Shown here piece after piece: positions 9,440 through 17,968 of a stretch of DNA of 64,000 bases. The position numbers and the translations under genes are program-made. Source of the DNA: Clostridia bacterium. Lineage in GTDB: Bacteria; Bacillota; Clostridia; Christensenellales; Aristaeellaceae. Each line of letters opens with the position of its first letter. The stretch's first letter is position 1. The stretch spans positions 62,001 through 126,000 of the forward strand of contig JAFYFC010000023.1 of NCBI GenBank assembly GCA_017543905.1. The letters are read 5' to 3'. Below the pieces are notes generated by a model. The model was not told where the DNA came from. It ran no database searches and was given only the letters and a program-made list of their open reading frames with translations.

Positions 9440-10195
9440 ATGAAAGCAGCAGACGGTTTTATAAAAACGCGGGCACGGGTGCCGGTCCTGATACTTTGCG
9501 ACGCACTCGTCGTCATACTCTGCGCATACGGCGCTATGCTGGCGCGGTATGCCCCGAACATCGAAAGAGACACAGTCGCCGAGGTTACGGGCGCGCTGCC
9601 TGTTTTTCTGCTGTCGTATATAGGCGTGTTTTTTGTTTTCCGCATGTACAGGGTGCTGTGGAAGTATGCGCACGCGCTGCAGTTCCTGCACCTGTCTATG
9701 GCCTCTGTGATCGCATTCGGCATAACGCTCATCTGGGACATACTCAAAAAGCGCACCAGCGGCGCTGAAACGCTCACGCTCTTTCTGATAATCGCCTGGG
9801 TATTCATACTGGCGCTTTCCGCTTTTTTCAGGCTCTGCATAATTCTCGCCGCGGCGCACCGTCAGGGCAGGAGCTTTGACGGCAGGCGCATACTCGTAGT
9901 CGGCGCAGGCGACGCGGGCACTCATATTATCGAGATGTTCGAAAGCAGTGGCAGCATGGGACAGGTCGTGCTGATTGCAGACGACGATCCCGCAAAAAAA
10001 GGCTTTCTCATTCACGATATTCCCATCGCCGGCAAAACAGATGACATACCCGAGCTTGTCGAATCTGACGACATAACTGACATTATCATCGCCGTGCCGA
10101 CAGCATCCGAGGAACGTCTGAAGGAGATAACCGATATCTGCCTTTCCACCGGCTGCTACGTGCGCGTGATGGACAAACTCAAGCACGTCGAATAA
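9440..10195 (+). CDS. C-terminally truncated polysaccharide-biosynthesis membrane protein (CapD/WbpM N-terminal part)
   Basis: A 251-residue protein from the ATG at 9440 (RBS GGACAGGGAG; an in-frame upstream start at 9383 lies in the promoter). It has four predicted transmembrane helices (about 13-37, 47-75, 82-104, 115-140), then a Rossmann-like nucleotide-binding domain beginning ILVVGAGDAGTHI and including DDDPAKKG. This is the N-terminal half of the CapD/WbpM/PglF family of nucleotide-sugar 4,6-dehydratases. The C-terminal SDR catalytic domain that makes those proteins about 600 residues is absent; the gene ends cleanly at a stop followed by a terminator. It cannot be a dehydratase as it stands. 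It could be a redox or nucleotide sensor, a partner subunit, or a decayed gene. Confidence 0.75.
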   Translation: MKAADGFIKTRARVPVLILCDALVVILCAYGAMLARYAPNIERDTVAEVTGALPVFLLSYIGVFFVFRMYRVLWKYAHALQFLHLSMASVIAFGITLIWDILKKRTSGAETLTLFLIIAWVFILALSAFFRLCIILAAAHRQGRSFDGRRILVVGAGDAGTHIIEMFESSGSMGQVVLIADDDPAKKGFLIHDIPIAGKTDDIPELVESDDITDIIIAVPTASEERLKEITDICLSTGCYVRVMDKLKHVE

Positions 10196-10213
10196 AAACG
10201 GTTTCAAAATTAC

Positions 10214-10254
10214 GGCGCTGCCGCGTGACATCAGCTCCGCAGCAGCGCCTTTTT
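10214..10254 (+). terminator. Rho-independent terminator after the CapD-like gene
   Basis: GGCGCTGC pairs with GCAGCGCC around a 20-nt loop, followed by TTTTT. It lies 19 bp after the stop codon. Confidence 0.75.
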
Positions 10255-10302
10255 ACCGCTGAATCTTTGTCAATCTAATCGAAACCGCGCTTTTCGCGCA
10301 GG

Positions 10303-10917
10303 CTACTTTCGCTCCTCCATAAATTTCAGAAGCTTTCTTTTTACTCTCTGCAGCGCGTTGTCTATCGCTTTGACGTGGTGGCCCGTGGCGGTGCTGATCT
10401 CCTGATAGGTCTTGCCGTCTATGTAGCCAGTCAGCGCGTCCATCTCAAGCGGCGAGAGCAGACTGCCGATACTGTTTCTGATGGCGGAAAAGTCCTCGTT
10501 TGAGATAAGCAGCGATTCCGGATTTGAATAGTCGTCTTCCTTTACGACCTCCATGAGCGTGCGGTCGCTGTCGCTGTCGTACGCGGGACGGTTCAGCGAA
10601 ACGTAACTGTTGAGCGGGATATGCTTTTGCCTGGTCGCGGTTTTAATGGCGGTAATGATCTGACGCGTAATGCAAAGATCGGCGAACACGCGGAAGGACG
10701 CCTGACGGTCGCTTCTGTAATCGCGCACGGATTTATATAGCCCTATCATGCCCTCCTGTACTATGTCTTCGTGATCCGCGCCCACCAAAAAATAGCTGCG
10801 GGCCTTCGCGCGCACAAAATTTTTGTATTTTTCAAGCAGATAATCCACCGCCTCGGCATCGTGCGTCTGAGCGATCGCTACGATCTCTTCGTCGGTAAGG
10901 CTGTCAAATCTTCCCAC
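10303..10917 (-). CDS. sigH: RNA polymerase sigma-H-type factor
   Basis: A 204-residue sigma-70 family protein of the SigH/Spo0H type, the transition-state and early-sporulation sigma in Firmicutes. Features are the N-terminal DEEIVAIAQ, YLLEKYKNFVRAKAR, a region 2 core HEDIVQEGMIGLYKSVRDY, and a region 4 helix-turn-helix YQEISTATGHHVKAIDNALQR (shown in part). It starts at GTG 10917 with AGGAGG just upstream and ends with TAG, showing amber is used as a stop here. It overlaps rlmB by 14 nt. Whether the organism sporulates cannot be told from this window. Confidence 0.92.
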   Translation of the reverse strand: MGRFDSLTDEEIVAIAQTHDAEAVDYLLEKYKNFVRAKARSYFLVGADHEDIVQEGMIGLYKSVRDYRSDRQASFRVFADLCITRQIITAIKTATRQKHIPLNSYVSLNRPAYDSDSDRTLMEVVKEDDYSNPESLLISNEDFSAIRNSIGSLLSPLEMDALTGYIDGKTYQEISTATGHHVKAIDNALQRVKRKLLKFMEERK

Positions 10918-11821
10918 TTTTCCTCCTGTCAGCGCGGCGCGCCAGAGACACCTGAAACAGCATTATACCCGCCGCCACCGAGGCGTTCAAGGAATTGATA
11001 TGGCCGTACATGGGTATGCAGAGCGTTTTGTCGCATTTATCAAGTATCAGCCGGCTTACGCCCTCTCCCTCTGAGCCTATAACTATACCCACTGCGCCGC
11101 TCAGGTCGCTTTCGAACACGTCCTCGCCCTGCATATCGGACGCGTATATCCACATGCCGCGCTGCTTAAGCTCGTCTATAGTTCGTGCGAGGTTCGTTAC
11201 CCGCACGACTTTTATATATTCCGTCGCGCCGGCAGCTGCCTTTACGCATGCGGGATTCAGCCCGGCCGAGCGCCTTTCGGGGATTATCACGCCGTGCGCG
11301 CCTGCGCACTCCGCGCTGCGGATTATCGCGCCGAGATTGTGCGGATCCGTCACGCCGTCCAGAATAACCGCAAACGGCGGCTCGCCGCGCGTCCCGGCAA
11401 GCGTGAATATATCCTCGAGCGCAGAATACTCGGCGCTCGATACATACGCAAGCAAGCCCTGATGGTTTGGATATACGCTGTCGAGACGGTCCTTTTCGAC
11501 CTCCTGCACGATCACGCCGCTGTCTACGGCCATACGCACTATTTCCCTTGCGGAGGAGGAAATATCGCCCTTCTGGACGAGCAGCTTTTCCATCGCGCGT
11601 CCGCTTTTGAGCGCTTCGCGGATCGGGTTGCGTCCGACGAGCAGGTTTTCGGGCATTTCAGGCTTTATATCCGCATACGACTGCGCCTTTGCCGCGCGTG
11701 CGTACTCGGCGCGTTTTTTGGGGTCCTTTATGTTTCTTTGCGCCGTGCCGCTCCACTCGTTATGTCTGGCGCCCGAGTGATTGCCGTGATAAGGCATCTT
11801 ATCGCTGTCTCCGTATGGCAT
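10904..11821 (-). CDS. rlmB: 23S rRNA (guanosine(2251)-2'-O)-methyltransferase RlmB
   Basis: A SpoU-family (SPOUT) 2'-O-methyltransferase of 305 residues. An N-terminal basic, likely disordered extension of about 60 residues precedes the substrate-binding domain (LLVGRNPIREALKSG). The SPOUT motifs follow: DGVTDPHNLGAIIRSAECAG (motif 1), VIGSEGEGVSRL (motif 2) and IPMYGHINSLNASVAAGI (motif 3). It lies between mrnC and sigH, the usual Firmicute order. Confidence 0.93.
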   Translation of the reverse strand: MPYGDSDKMPYHGNHSGARHNEWSGTAQRNIKDPKKRAEYARAAKAQSYADIKPEMPENLLVGRNPIREALKSGRAMEKLLVQKGDISSSAREIVRMAVDSGVIVQEVEKDRLDSVYPNHQGLLAYVSSAEYSALEDIFTLAGTRGEPPFAVILDGVTDPHNLGAIIRSAECAGAHGVIIPERRSAGLNPACVKAAAGATEYIKVVRVTNLARTIDELKQRGMWIYASDMQGEDVFESDLSGAVGIVIGSEGEGVSRLILDKCDKTLCIPMYGHINSLNASVAAGIMLFQVSLARRADRRKSGKI

Positions 11822-11827
11822 TAAGCA

Positions 11828-12220
11828 TCATTCCTCTCCCGCCGCAGCTGCGAGTATCTCTTCAAGGCGCTCGCGTCTGTCCGTAAGATACAGATAGCCG
11901 ATAAGCGCCTCGAGCGCGGTCGCGTCCTTGTATTCGTGTGCGTCTGCGTGTTTGGTCGGCGTCTGCTTAGCGTTGTGCGCGCGCCTGACTACCGCCTTTT
12001 CCTCTTCGGTCAGCAGCTGTTTTACGCGCGTCAGGCTCTCGGATTGCCCGTGCGCGCTTACCTTGCGCACGGCAAGACGGTTAAGCTCGTTCACCTTGCC
12101 GCCTCTGCGCACGAGCTGAGAGCGCACGAACAAATCGTATACGCTGTCGCCTACGAACGCAAGCTCGAGCGAACCCGGTATCTGGCCGTGCGGGAACGCG
12201 GCGTTGTCATCCTGCGTCAT
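11828..12220 (-). CDS. mrnC: Mini-ribonuclease III
   Basis: A 130-residue RNase III catalytic domain without a double-strand-binding domain; MrnC matures 23S rRNA ends in Firmicutes. The LAFVGDSVYDLFVRSQLV helix carries the catalytic Asp and the KDATALEALIGYLYL helix the second acidic group. The start ATG overlaps the rhaB stop (ATGA). cysS, the usual upstream neighbour in this cluster, is instead near 51.5 kb. Confidence 0.93.
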   Translation of the reverse strand: MTQDDNAAFPHGQIPGSLELAFVGDSVYDLFVRSQLVRRGGKVNELNRLAVRKVSAHGQSESLTRVKQLLTEEEKAVVRRAHNAKQTPTKHADAHEYKDATALEALIGYLYLTDRRERLEEILAAAAGEE

Positions 12221-13740
12221 TTAAGCAGCTCCGTCAGCTTTGTGTAATCTTCGTCCCATTCGGCGTCCCGCGCGCTGTCCCAGGTGTATTCCTTGTCGCC
12301 GAAGGAATCGCGCACTATCTGCCTGAGCTCCCAGAGATCCTTAACGTCTCCCCTGCCCATCGCCTGTACGAGCAGATTGCCGATCACCGTGCCCTCGCCT
12401 GCGCCTATGCGCACGGGACGCTTGATCGCCTGCGCCGTATAGCGGTTGAGCAGTTCGTTTTTGCCTCCGCCGCCCACTATGTACAATACGTCCACCGGAC
12501 AAGCGCTTATCTCCTCGATGCAGCCGATCGCCCAGCGGTATTTGAGCGCCAGCGAACGGTAAACCGTGTCCGCTATCCTGCCGACCCTATCCTCTCCGCC
12601 GACGTCGCCTCCGTGCCGGGCAACGTATTTTTCTATCCTGTCCGCCATGCCGTCAGGAGCGAAGAATACGTCGTCGTCCACGTCTATCACGGCGCGCGTG
12701 GGCTGCCTGACCGCCTCGACCTCGTTTACTATGTCTGCAAATGAGAGCGCGGGCAGCTGTTCAGACGCACGTTCGATATTGAACTGCTTCCTGCATTCCT
12801 GTATTATCCAGAGCCCCATTATATTTTTGAGCATGCGGGTCGTTCCGTTAAGACCGCCCTCGTTGGTGAAATTCGCCTGCATGACGGAAGGCGTGCACAC
12901 GGGCGTAAGCGTCTCGATGCCCATAAGCGACCAGGTGCCGCTGGATATGTACGCGAAGCTCTCTCCCTGACGCGCGGGCACTGCCGCCACGGCGGACGCA
13001 GTATCGTGCGAGGCTACTGCGATGACCGGCACGTCGTAATCTATCTGCGGACATATCTCCCTGCGCAGATAACCGCGCACGCTGCCCGGCTGAGTCAAAG
13101 GCGCAAAGAGCCCTTCCGGCAGATCGAAAGCGTCGAGCACCGGCTTCGCCCAGATGCGCGTTACGGGATTGATAAGCTGGCTCGTGGACGCTATGGTGTA
13201 TTCCGTGCCGACCTCGCCGGTCAGATAGTATTCGAACAAGTCCGGCATGAACAGCAGCGTGTATTCCGGGCTCAAATACTTTGCAAGCTCGCTGTCCTTT
13301 TTCATCGCGAGCAGCTGATACAAAGTGTTGAACTGCATGAACGCAAGCCCGGTTTCAGCGAATATGCGCTCCTTTGGCATAACGGAGAAGGCTTCATCCA
13401 TAAGGCCGTTGGTGCGCTCGTCGCGGTACGCTATCGGGCTTACCACGAGCCTGCCGGCTTTGTCTATTATCCCGAAGTCGACGCCCCAGGTGTCGACGCC
13501 TATCGCGTCGATATGCACTCCCATGGAGGCCGCCTTATTGATCGCGGTTTTCATCTCCTCAAACAGTCGTTCGGTTTCCCACATAAGGTATTTGCCGTTT
13601 CTCACGGCCTCGTTCGGAAAACGGTGTATTTCCTCAAGCTCGAGCCGCTTGCCGTTCTTCAGGGAAAGCCTTCCGAGTATCGCCCTGCCGCTCGAAGCGC
13701 CGAAATCAAAGCCCAGATAAACGCGAATGTCGTCCGACAT
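12217..13740 (-). CDS. rhaB: Rhamnulokinase (FGGY family)
   Basis: A 507-residue FGGY carbohydrate kinase, best matching rhamnulokinase, which makes L-rhamnulose 1-phosphate. Features are LGFDFGASSGRAILG (phosphate-1 loop), the VDTWGVDFG and YRDERT segments, PDLFEYYLTGE, the SSGTWSLMG motif starting the second domain, and VGGGGKNELLNR near the adenosine site. The ATG at 13740 is preferred to the upstream one at 13851 because GTATTTACGGAGGT lies just before it. Its stop overlaps mrnC, so a catabolic kinase is coupled to rRNA-processing genes. No rhamnose isomerase or transporter gene is adjacent; a class II aldolase lies 4 kb away. Confidence 0.88.
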   Translation of the reverse strand: MSDDIRVYLGFDFGASSGRAILGRLSLKNGKRLELEEIHRFPNEAVRNGKYLMWETERLFEEMKTAINKAASMGVHIDAIGVDTWGVDFGIIDKAGRLVVSPIAYRDERTNGLMDEAFSVMPKERIFAETGLAFMQFNTLYQLLAMKKDSELAKYLSPEYTLLFMPDLFEYYLTGEVGTEYTIASTSQLINPVTRIWAKPVLDAFDLPEGLFAPLTQPGSVRGYLRREICPQIDYDVPVIAVASHDTASAVAAVPARQGESFAYISSGTWSLMGIETLTPVCTPSVMQANFTNEGGLNGTTRMLKNIMGLWIIQECRKQFNIERASEQLPALSFADIVNEVEAVRQPTRAVIDVDDDVFFAPDGMADRIEKYVARHGGDVGGEDRVGRIADTVYRSLALKYRWAIGCIEEISACPVDVLYIVGGGGKNELLNRYTAQAIKRPVRIGAGEGTVIGNLLVQAMGRGDVKDLWELRQIVRDSFGDKEYTWDSARDAEWDEDYTKLTELLK

Positions 13741-13955
13741 AGTATTACCTCCGTAAATACAGCATACGTGATAGGATGTTCCTGCACGTATTTTAGACTC
13801 TTTCGGCGTATTTTTCAAGTGGTAACGGTCATTAAATTCAAATATAATCAATTTCGGCGCTGTTGTTATTATTTGTTACAAACGTGCAATGTTATCGCAA
13901 TATTTCTAAGCATTTCCCGAAATATCCCGATTTCGCTTCGTCTTTTCAGGATAGT

Positions 13956-14049
13956 TTTTCCACAAGCTTGACAGCGTTTCAATGTGCCATTTTAGGCGCT
14001 TTCGCAATTCTTTCCACAGAATTGTGGATAAATCGTGCACATATCCACA
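13956..14049. promoter_or_regulatory. Cluster of DnaA-box-like sites upstream of murJ
   Basis: Four sites lie within 94 bp: TTTTCCACA at 13956-13964 (fits TTWTNCACA), CTTTCCACA at 14010-14018 (one mismatch), TGTGGATAA at 14023-14031 (perfect TTATCCACA on the minus strand), and ATATCCACA at 14041-14049 (one mismatch). Two sites face each other 4 bp apart. The flanking 13741-14227 gap is AT-rich and gene-free; besides this cluster it holds the rhaB RBS side and the murJ promoter. Origin, titration site or DnaA-controlled promoter are all possible. Confidence 0.5.
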
Positions 14050-14169
14050 GTTTTGTACGGGGAAAAGTCGGTTTTGCGAAATATCGAATTTATTACGTAA
14101 GTGCTGCAAAATGTTTACTTTACCAGCAAGCGCATTTTAAGCGCAGCTGCTTAAATAACGTGATTATCC

Positions 14170-14198
14170 TTGTTCGCGCAAATTAAATGTGTTATAAT
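14170..14198 (+). promoter_or_regulatory. SigA-type promoter for murJ-ruvB-queA
   Basis: TTGTTC, a 17-bp spacer and a perfect TATAAT end 29 bp before the murJ ATG. It begins about 120 bp downstream of the DnaA-box-like cluster. Confidence 0.75.
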
Positions 14199-14227
14199 TT
14201 GTTCAAACGTTGATTTGAGGTATTCAG

Positions 14228-15775
14228 ATGCCCGAAAAGCCCGCAAAAACGCTGGTGAGCTCGACGCTCGCAGTAACTTTGATAATACTCGTTTCCAAAG
14301 CGGCCGGCTTTGTGCGCGAGATGATAATGGCTTACGTGTTCGGCGCGAACGCTGAGACGGACGCCTATAATTCCGCTTACAGTCTGTTCTATCTGCCTGT
14401 GCTGCTGTTTTCCTCCTGCATCAGCAGTACGCTCGTGCCTCAGTATCTGCACTGCCGCGAGGAGCTTGGAGAAGCGCAGGCGAACCGCTTTTCTTCGAAT
14501 ACTCTCACTTTGTTCAGTATAGCGTCTCTCGTCGTAAGCGCGATAATGTTCATAGCGGCGCGGCCGCTTGTCAGAACCGTATATCCCGGTTTTGCGGGAG
14601 ATAAGCTCGAGCTTACCGTGCTGCTTACCCGGGTCATGCTGCCCGCGCTCATGTTCTTTGCCGCAGGTCTCGTGCTCTCCAGCATATTGAACGCCCGCGA
14701 AAAGTACGTCGCCGCGCAGCTGACCGGGCTTCCGCTTTCTGCCGCCGAGATCGCCGCAGCGCTGTTCTTTTCCGAAAAGTACGGCATAAACGCGCAGGCC
14801 TGGGGCGTCATAGCCGCGGGCATACTGCAGATACTGGTACTTATGCCTTTTCTGAAAGGCAGTTTCAGATACCGCCCGGGGATAGACTTGTCCGACAAAT
14901 ATCTAAGACGCCTTATGGTACTTGCGGTTCCGGCCGTGCTTTCCATGGCCGTGAACGAGCTTAACCACATGGTGGACAGGATGCTTGCCTCCGGTCTTAA
15001 CGACGGCGATATATCCGCGATGACGTATGCGTTCAAGCTGATCATGTTCATGATGGGCGTGCTGGTCGTACCGCTCACGACGGTTTCGTTTTCACGCATG
15101 GCCAAGGAGACGATAAAATCCGGTTCGGATGCAGTGGCCGCTCAGGTCAGGGAAAGCATGCGCCTGCTTATAACGGTGATCGTGCCGATAGTCATCGTCG
15201 CCGCTGTGGAATCGCGTCATATCATACGTTTTGCGTACGGACGCGGCAGCTTCACACAGGAAAACGTACAGGTTACCGGGCTGGTCTTCCTGTATTACGT
15301 GATAGGCGTGCCGTTTTTCGCGCTCAGGGATCTCACCAACCGGGTATACCATGCGTTTCAGGACACGCGCACGCCGATGCTGGTCGCAGCCGTTTCCGTC
15401 GTTATAAATATTACTCTCAATCTCATACTTCGCCGTATTATGGGCGTATACGGGCTCGCACTTGCCACGGGCATCGCGGCGTTTGTCGGAGTTACGCTGT
15501 TGTTTGCGCTTCTCTCCAGAAAAACCGCAGGAATTTTTGACAAAAGCTTTGTATTTACCGTATCCAGAATACTCGCCGCAAACATTCCCGTATTCATATG
15601 CGCGTACGCCCTTGCCAGTATCTGGCCCGAATCGTTCGGTACGGGACTCGTATTTATCCGTTTGGCGGCTATAACGCTGTGCTCGCTCACGGTGTATATA
15701 CTCTCTCTCATTGCACTTGGCGGCAGACAGACGATTAAAATACTTACGCAGCTTATAAAGCGCTTCAAGAGGTAA
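14228..15775 (+). CDS. murJ: Lipid II flippase MurJ (MviN family)
   Basis: A 515-residue polytopic membrane protein of the MOP superfamily that flips lipid II across the cytoplasmic membrane. The N-terminus has the family pattern [22 protein letters not shown], in which Arg and Glu are typical of MurJ (shown in part: KAAGFVREM), followed by about 14 hydrophobic segments and the [11 protein letters not shown] segment in the middle. GAGGT precedes the start. It leads an operon with ruvB and queA. Confidence 0.9.
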   Translation: MPEKPAKTLVSSTLAVTLIILVSKAAGFVREMIMAYVFGANAETDAYNSAYSLFYLPVLLFSSCISSTLVPQYLHCREELGEAQANRFSSNTLTLFSIASLVVSAIMFIAARPLVRTVYPGFAGDKLELTVLLTRVMLPALMFFAAGLVLSSILNAREKYVAAQLTGLPLSAAEIAAALFFSEKYGINAQAWGVIAAGILQILVLMPFLKGSFRYRPGIDLSDKYLRRLMVLAVPAVLSMAVNELNHMVDRMLASGLNDGDISAMTYAFKLIMFMMGVLVVPLTTVSFSRMAKETIKSGSDAVAAQVRESMRLLITVIVPIVIVAAVESRHIIRFAYGRGSFTQENVQVTGLVFLYYVIGVPFFALRDLTNRVYHAFQDTRTPMLVAAVSVVINITLNLILRRIMGVYGLALATGIAAFVGVTLLFALLSRKTAGIFDKSFVFTVSRILAANIPVFICAYALASIWPESFGTGLVFIRLAAITLCSLTVYILSLIALGGRQTIKILTQLIKRFKR

Positions 15776-15779
15776 GCTT

Positions 15780-16817
15780 ATGGATGAGGAAAGATTGGTA
15801 AACGGCGGCTTCCGCGCGCAGGACGACGAGCAGGAATACTCGCTGCGTCCCAAAACGCTGGCTGAATACATAGGCCAGAAAAAAGTAAAGGAAACGCTCG
15901 GCGTATATATGCAGGCGGCCTCAGCGCGTTCGCAGCCGCTGGATCATATACTGTTGTACGGACCGCCGGGTCTTGGCAAAACCACGCTTGCAAACATCGT
16001 CGCCTCAGAGATGGGACACAATATTCGCATAACCAGCGGCCCCGCGATAGAAAGACCCGGCGATCTCGCCTCCATACTCACGAACATGAATCAGGGGGAC
16101 GTGCTGTTCATAGACGAAATACACCGCCTGAGCCATTCGGTGGAGGAGGTGCTTTATCCCGCGATGGAGGATTTCGCGCTGGATATCATGCTCGGAAAAG
16201 GCCCCAGCGCAAGGAGCGTGCGGCTCGATCTGCCCAAGTTCACGCTTATAGGCGCAACGACGCGCGCCGGTATGCTGACCGGCCCGCTGCGCGACCGCTT
16301 CGGCATATCCTTCAGGCTCGAAATGTATACTCCCGAGGAGCTTGCGATCATAATCGAGCGCAGCGCGTCGATACTCAAAATACGCTGCGAAAAGGACGGT
16401 GCGTATGAAATCGCCAAACGTTCGAGAGGCACGCCGCGTATAGCCAACCGCCTGATAAAGCGCGTACGCGACTTCGCGGAGGTCAAGGCGAACGGCATAA
16501 TCACAAAAGACGTGGCGCACAAGGCGCTCGACATGCTTGAGGTGGATTCGCTGGGGCTCGACCGCACGGACAGATCAATGCTCGGAATCATGATTAAAAA
16601 ATTCTCCGGCGGTCCTGTGGGGCTTGACACGCTTGCGGCCACCACCGGCGAGGACGCCGTAACGATAGAAGACGTATACGAGCCGTATCTGATGCAGCTC
16701 GGCTTCATTATGCGCACGCCGCGCGGACGCGTATGCACGCCCGCTGCGTACAGGCACATGGGCTATGCCGTGCCTGAAACGGATACGTCCGAGGAACAGA
16801 TAAAGCTCGATATCTGA
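15780..16817 (+). CDS. ruvB: Holliday junction branch migration helicase RuvB
   Basis: The AAA+ motor of the RuvABC resolvasome, 345 residues. Motifs are [11 protein letters not shown] at the N-terminus, Walker [12 protein letters not shown], Walker [10 protein letters not shown], sensor 1 IGATTRAG, the arginine-finger region GPLRDRFG and the C-terminal winged helix with [10 protein letters not shown]. It follows murJ by 4 bp (RBS AAGAGGT). ruvA and ruvC are not in the window. Confidence 0.98.
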   Translation: MDEERLVNGGFRAQDDEQEYSLRPKTLAEYIGQKKVKETLGVYMQAASARSQPLDHILLYGPPGLGKTTLANIVASEMGHNIRITSGPAIERPGDLASILTNMNQGDVLFIDEIHRLSHSVEEVLYPAMEDFALDIMLGKGPSARSVRLDLPKFTLIGATTRAGMLTGPLRDRFGISFRLEMYTPEELAIIIERSASILKIRCEKDGAYEIAKRSRGTPRIANRLIKRVRDFAEVKANGIITKDVAHKALDMLEVDSLGLDRTDRSMLGIMIKKFSGGPVGLDTLAATTGEDAVTIEDVYEPYLMQLGFIMRTPRGRVCTPAAYRHMGYAVPETDTSEEQIKLDI

Positions 16818-16830
16818 CAGAGAGGGACGC

Positions 16831-17853
16831 ATGAAGACAAGCGATTTTATGTACGAGCTCCCCGAAGAGCTTATCGCGCAGACGCCTATAGAGCCGCGCG
16901 ATCATTCCCGTCTGCTGGTGTACGACAGGAGCACACGAAAAATCGAGCACAGGCATTTTTACGATATAGCCGGGTATCTGAAGCCGGAGGACGCACTTGT
17001 AATAAACGATACGCGCGTAATACCCGCCAGGCTGTACGCTGTACGCTCAGGCGGCGGTGCCTGCGAATTGCTGCTGCTTAAGCAATTAGGTCCCAAGAGG
17101 TGGATATCTCTGGTTCGCCCGGGTGCAAAGCTGAAGGTAGGCAAAACCGTATCTGTCGGCGGCGGCCGCATTACTGCTACTATAGCAGGCGAAGCCGACG
17201 GCGGCGCACGCATAATCGATTTTGAATGTGAAGGCACTTTTGAAGCGGCGCTCGACGAATTGGGCGAAATGCCGCTGCCGCCCTATATACACGAAAAGCT
17301 GGCCGATAAAAGCCGCTATCAGACCGTATACGCCAAATATGAAGGCTCTGCCGCAGCGCCGACTGCCGGACTGCATTTTACAAGCGAGCTATTGTCGCGC
17401 ATACGCGCAAACGGTACGGATATCGTTCCAGTTCTGCTGCACGTGGGACTCGGCACTTTCCGTCCGGTAAAGGCGGAGAACGTCGAGGATCACGAAATGC
17501 ATTCCGAGTATTACGAGGTCTCGGACGATTCCGCTGAACGCATAAACGCCGTGCGCGCGCGCGGCGGCAGGATAATCGCCGTCGGCACGACGAGCGTACG
17601 CACGCTCGAATCCGCTGCGGACGCTGGTGGGCTCGTGCACGCGCGCAGCGCCGATACGAGCATATTCATAAAGCCCCCGTATCAGTTCAAAAGCGTGGAC
17701 GCGCTGGTGACCAACTTCCATCTGCCCGGCAGTACGCTGCTCATGCTGGTCAGCGCGTTTATGGGACGCGAAGAAGCGCTGCGCGTTTACAAAACGGCAG
17801 TCGCAGAAAAATACCGTTTTTTCTCCTTTGGCGACGCTATGCTGATACTCTGA
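16831..17853 (+). CDS. queA: S-adenosylmethionine:tRNA ribosyltransferase-isomerase QueA
   Basis: QueA transfers ribose from SAM to 7-aminomethyl-7-deazaguanine in tRNA, making epoxyqueuosine. The 340-residue protein has FMYELPEELIAQTP at the N-terminus, the ALVINDTRVIPARL segment, the AAPTAGLHFT motif and TNFHLPGSTLLMLVSAF near the C-terminus. The start follows GAGAGGGACGC. ruvB-queA is a common pair; tgt is not in view. Confidence 0.97.
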   Translation: MKTSDFMYELPEELIAQTPIEPRDHSRLLVYDRSTRKIEHRHFYDIAGYLKPEDALVINDTRVIPARLYAVRSGGGACELLLLKQLGPKRWISLVRPGAKLKVGKTVSVGGGRITATIAGEADGGARIIDFECEGTFEAALDELGEMPLPPYIHEKLADKSRYQTVYAKYEGSAAAPTAGLHFTSELLSRIRANGTDIVPVLLHVGLGTFRPVKAENVEDHEMHSEYYEVSDDSAERINAVRARGGRIIAVGTTSVRTLESAADAGGLVHARSADTSIFIKPPYQFKSVDALVTNFHLPGSTLLMLVSAFMGREEALRVYKTAVAEKYRFFSFGDAMLIL

Positions 17854-17968
17854 GCAGATCGTCGATACTTAAAAGAAAGCTTTACGATTTGTTAGCATGA
17901 ATGCAAACCTGCAGATATCCGAATGATTACAGAATAGTGACATAATATACTTGCAAAGGAGTGAGATT

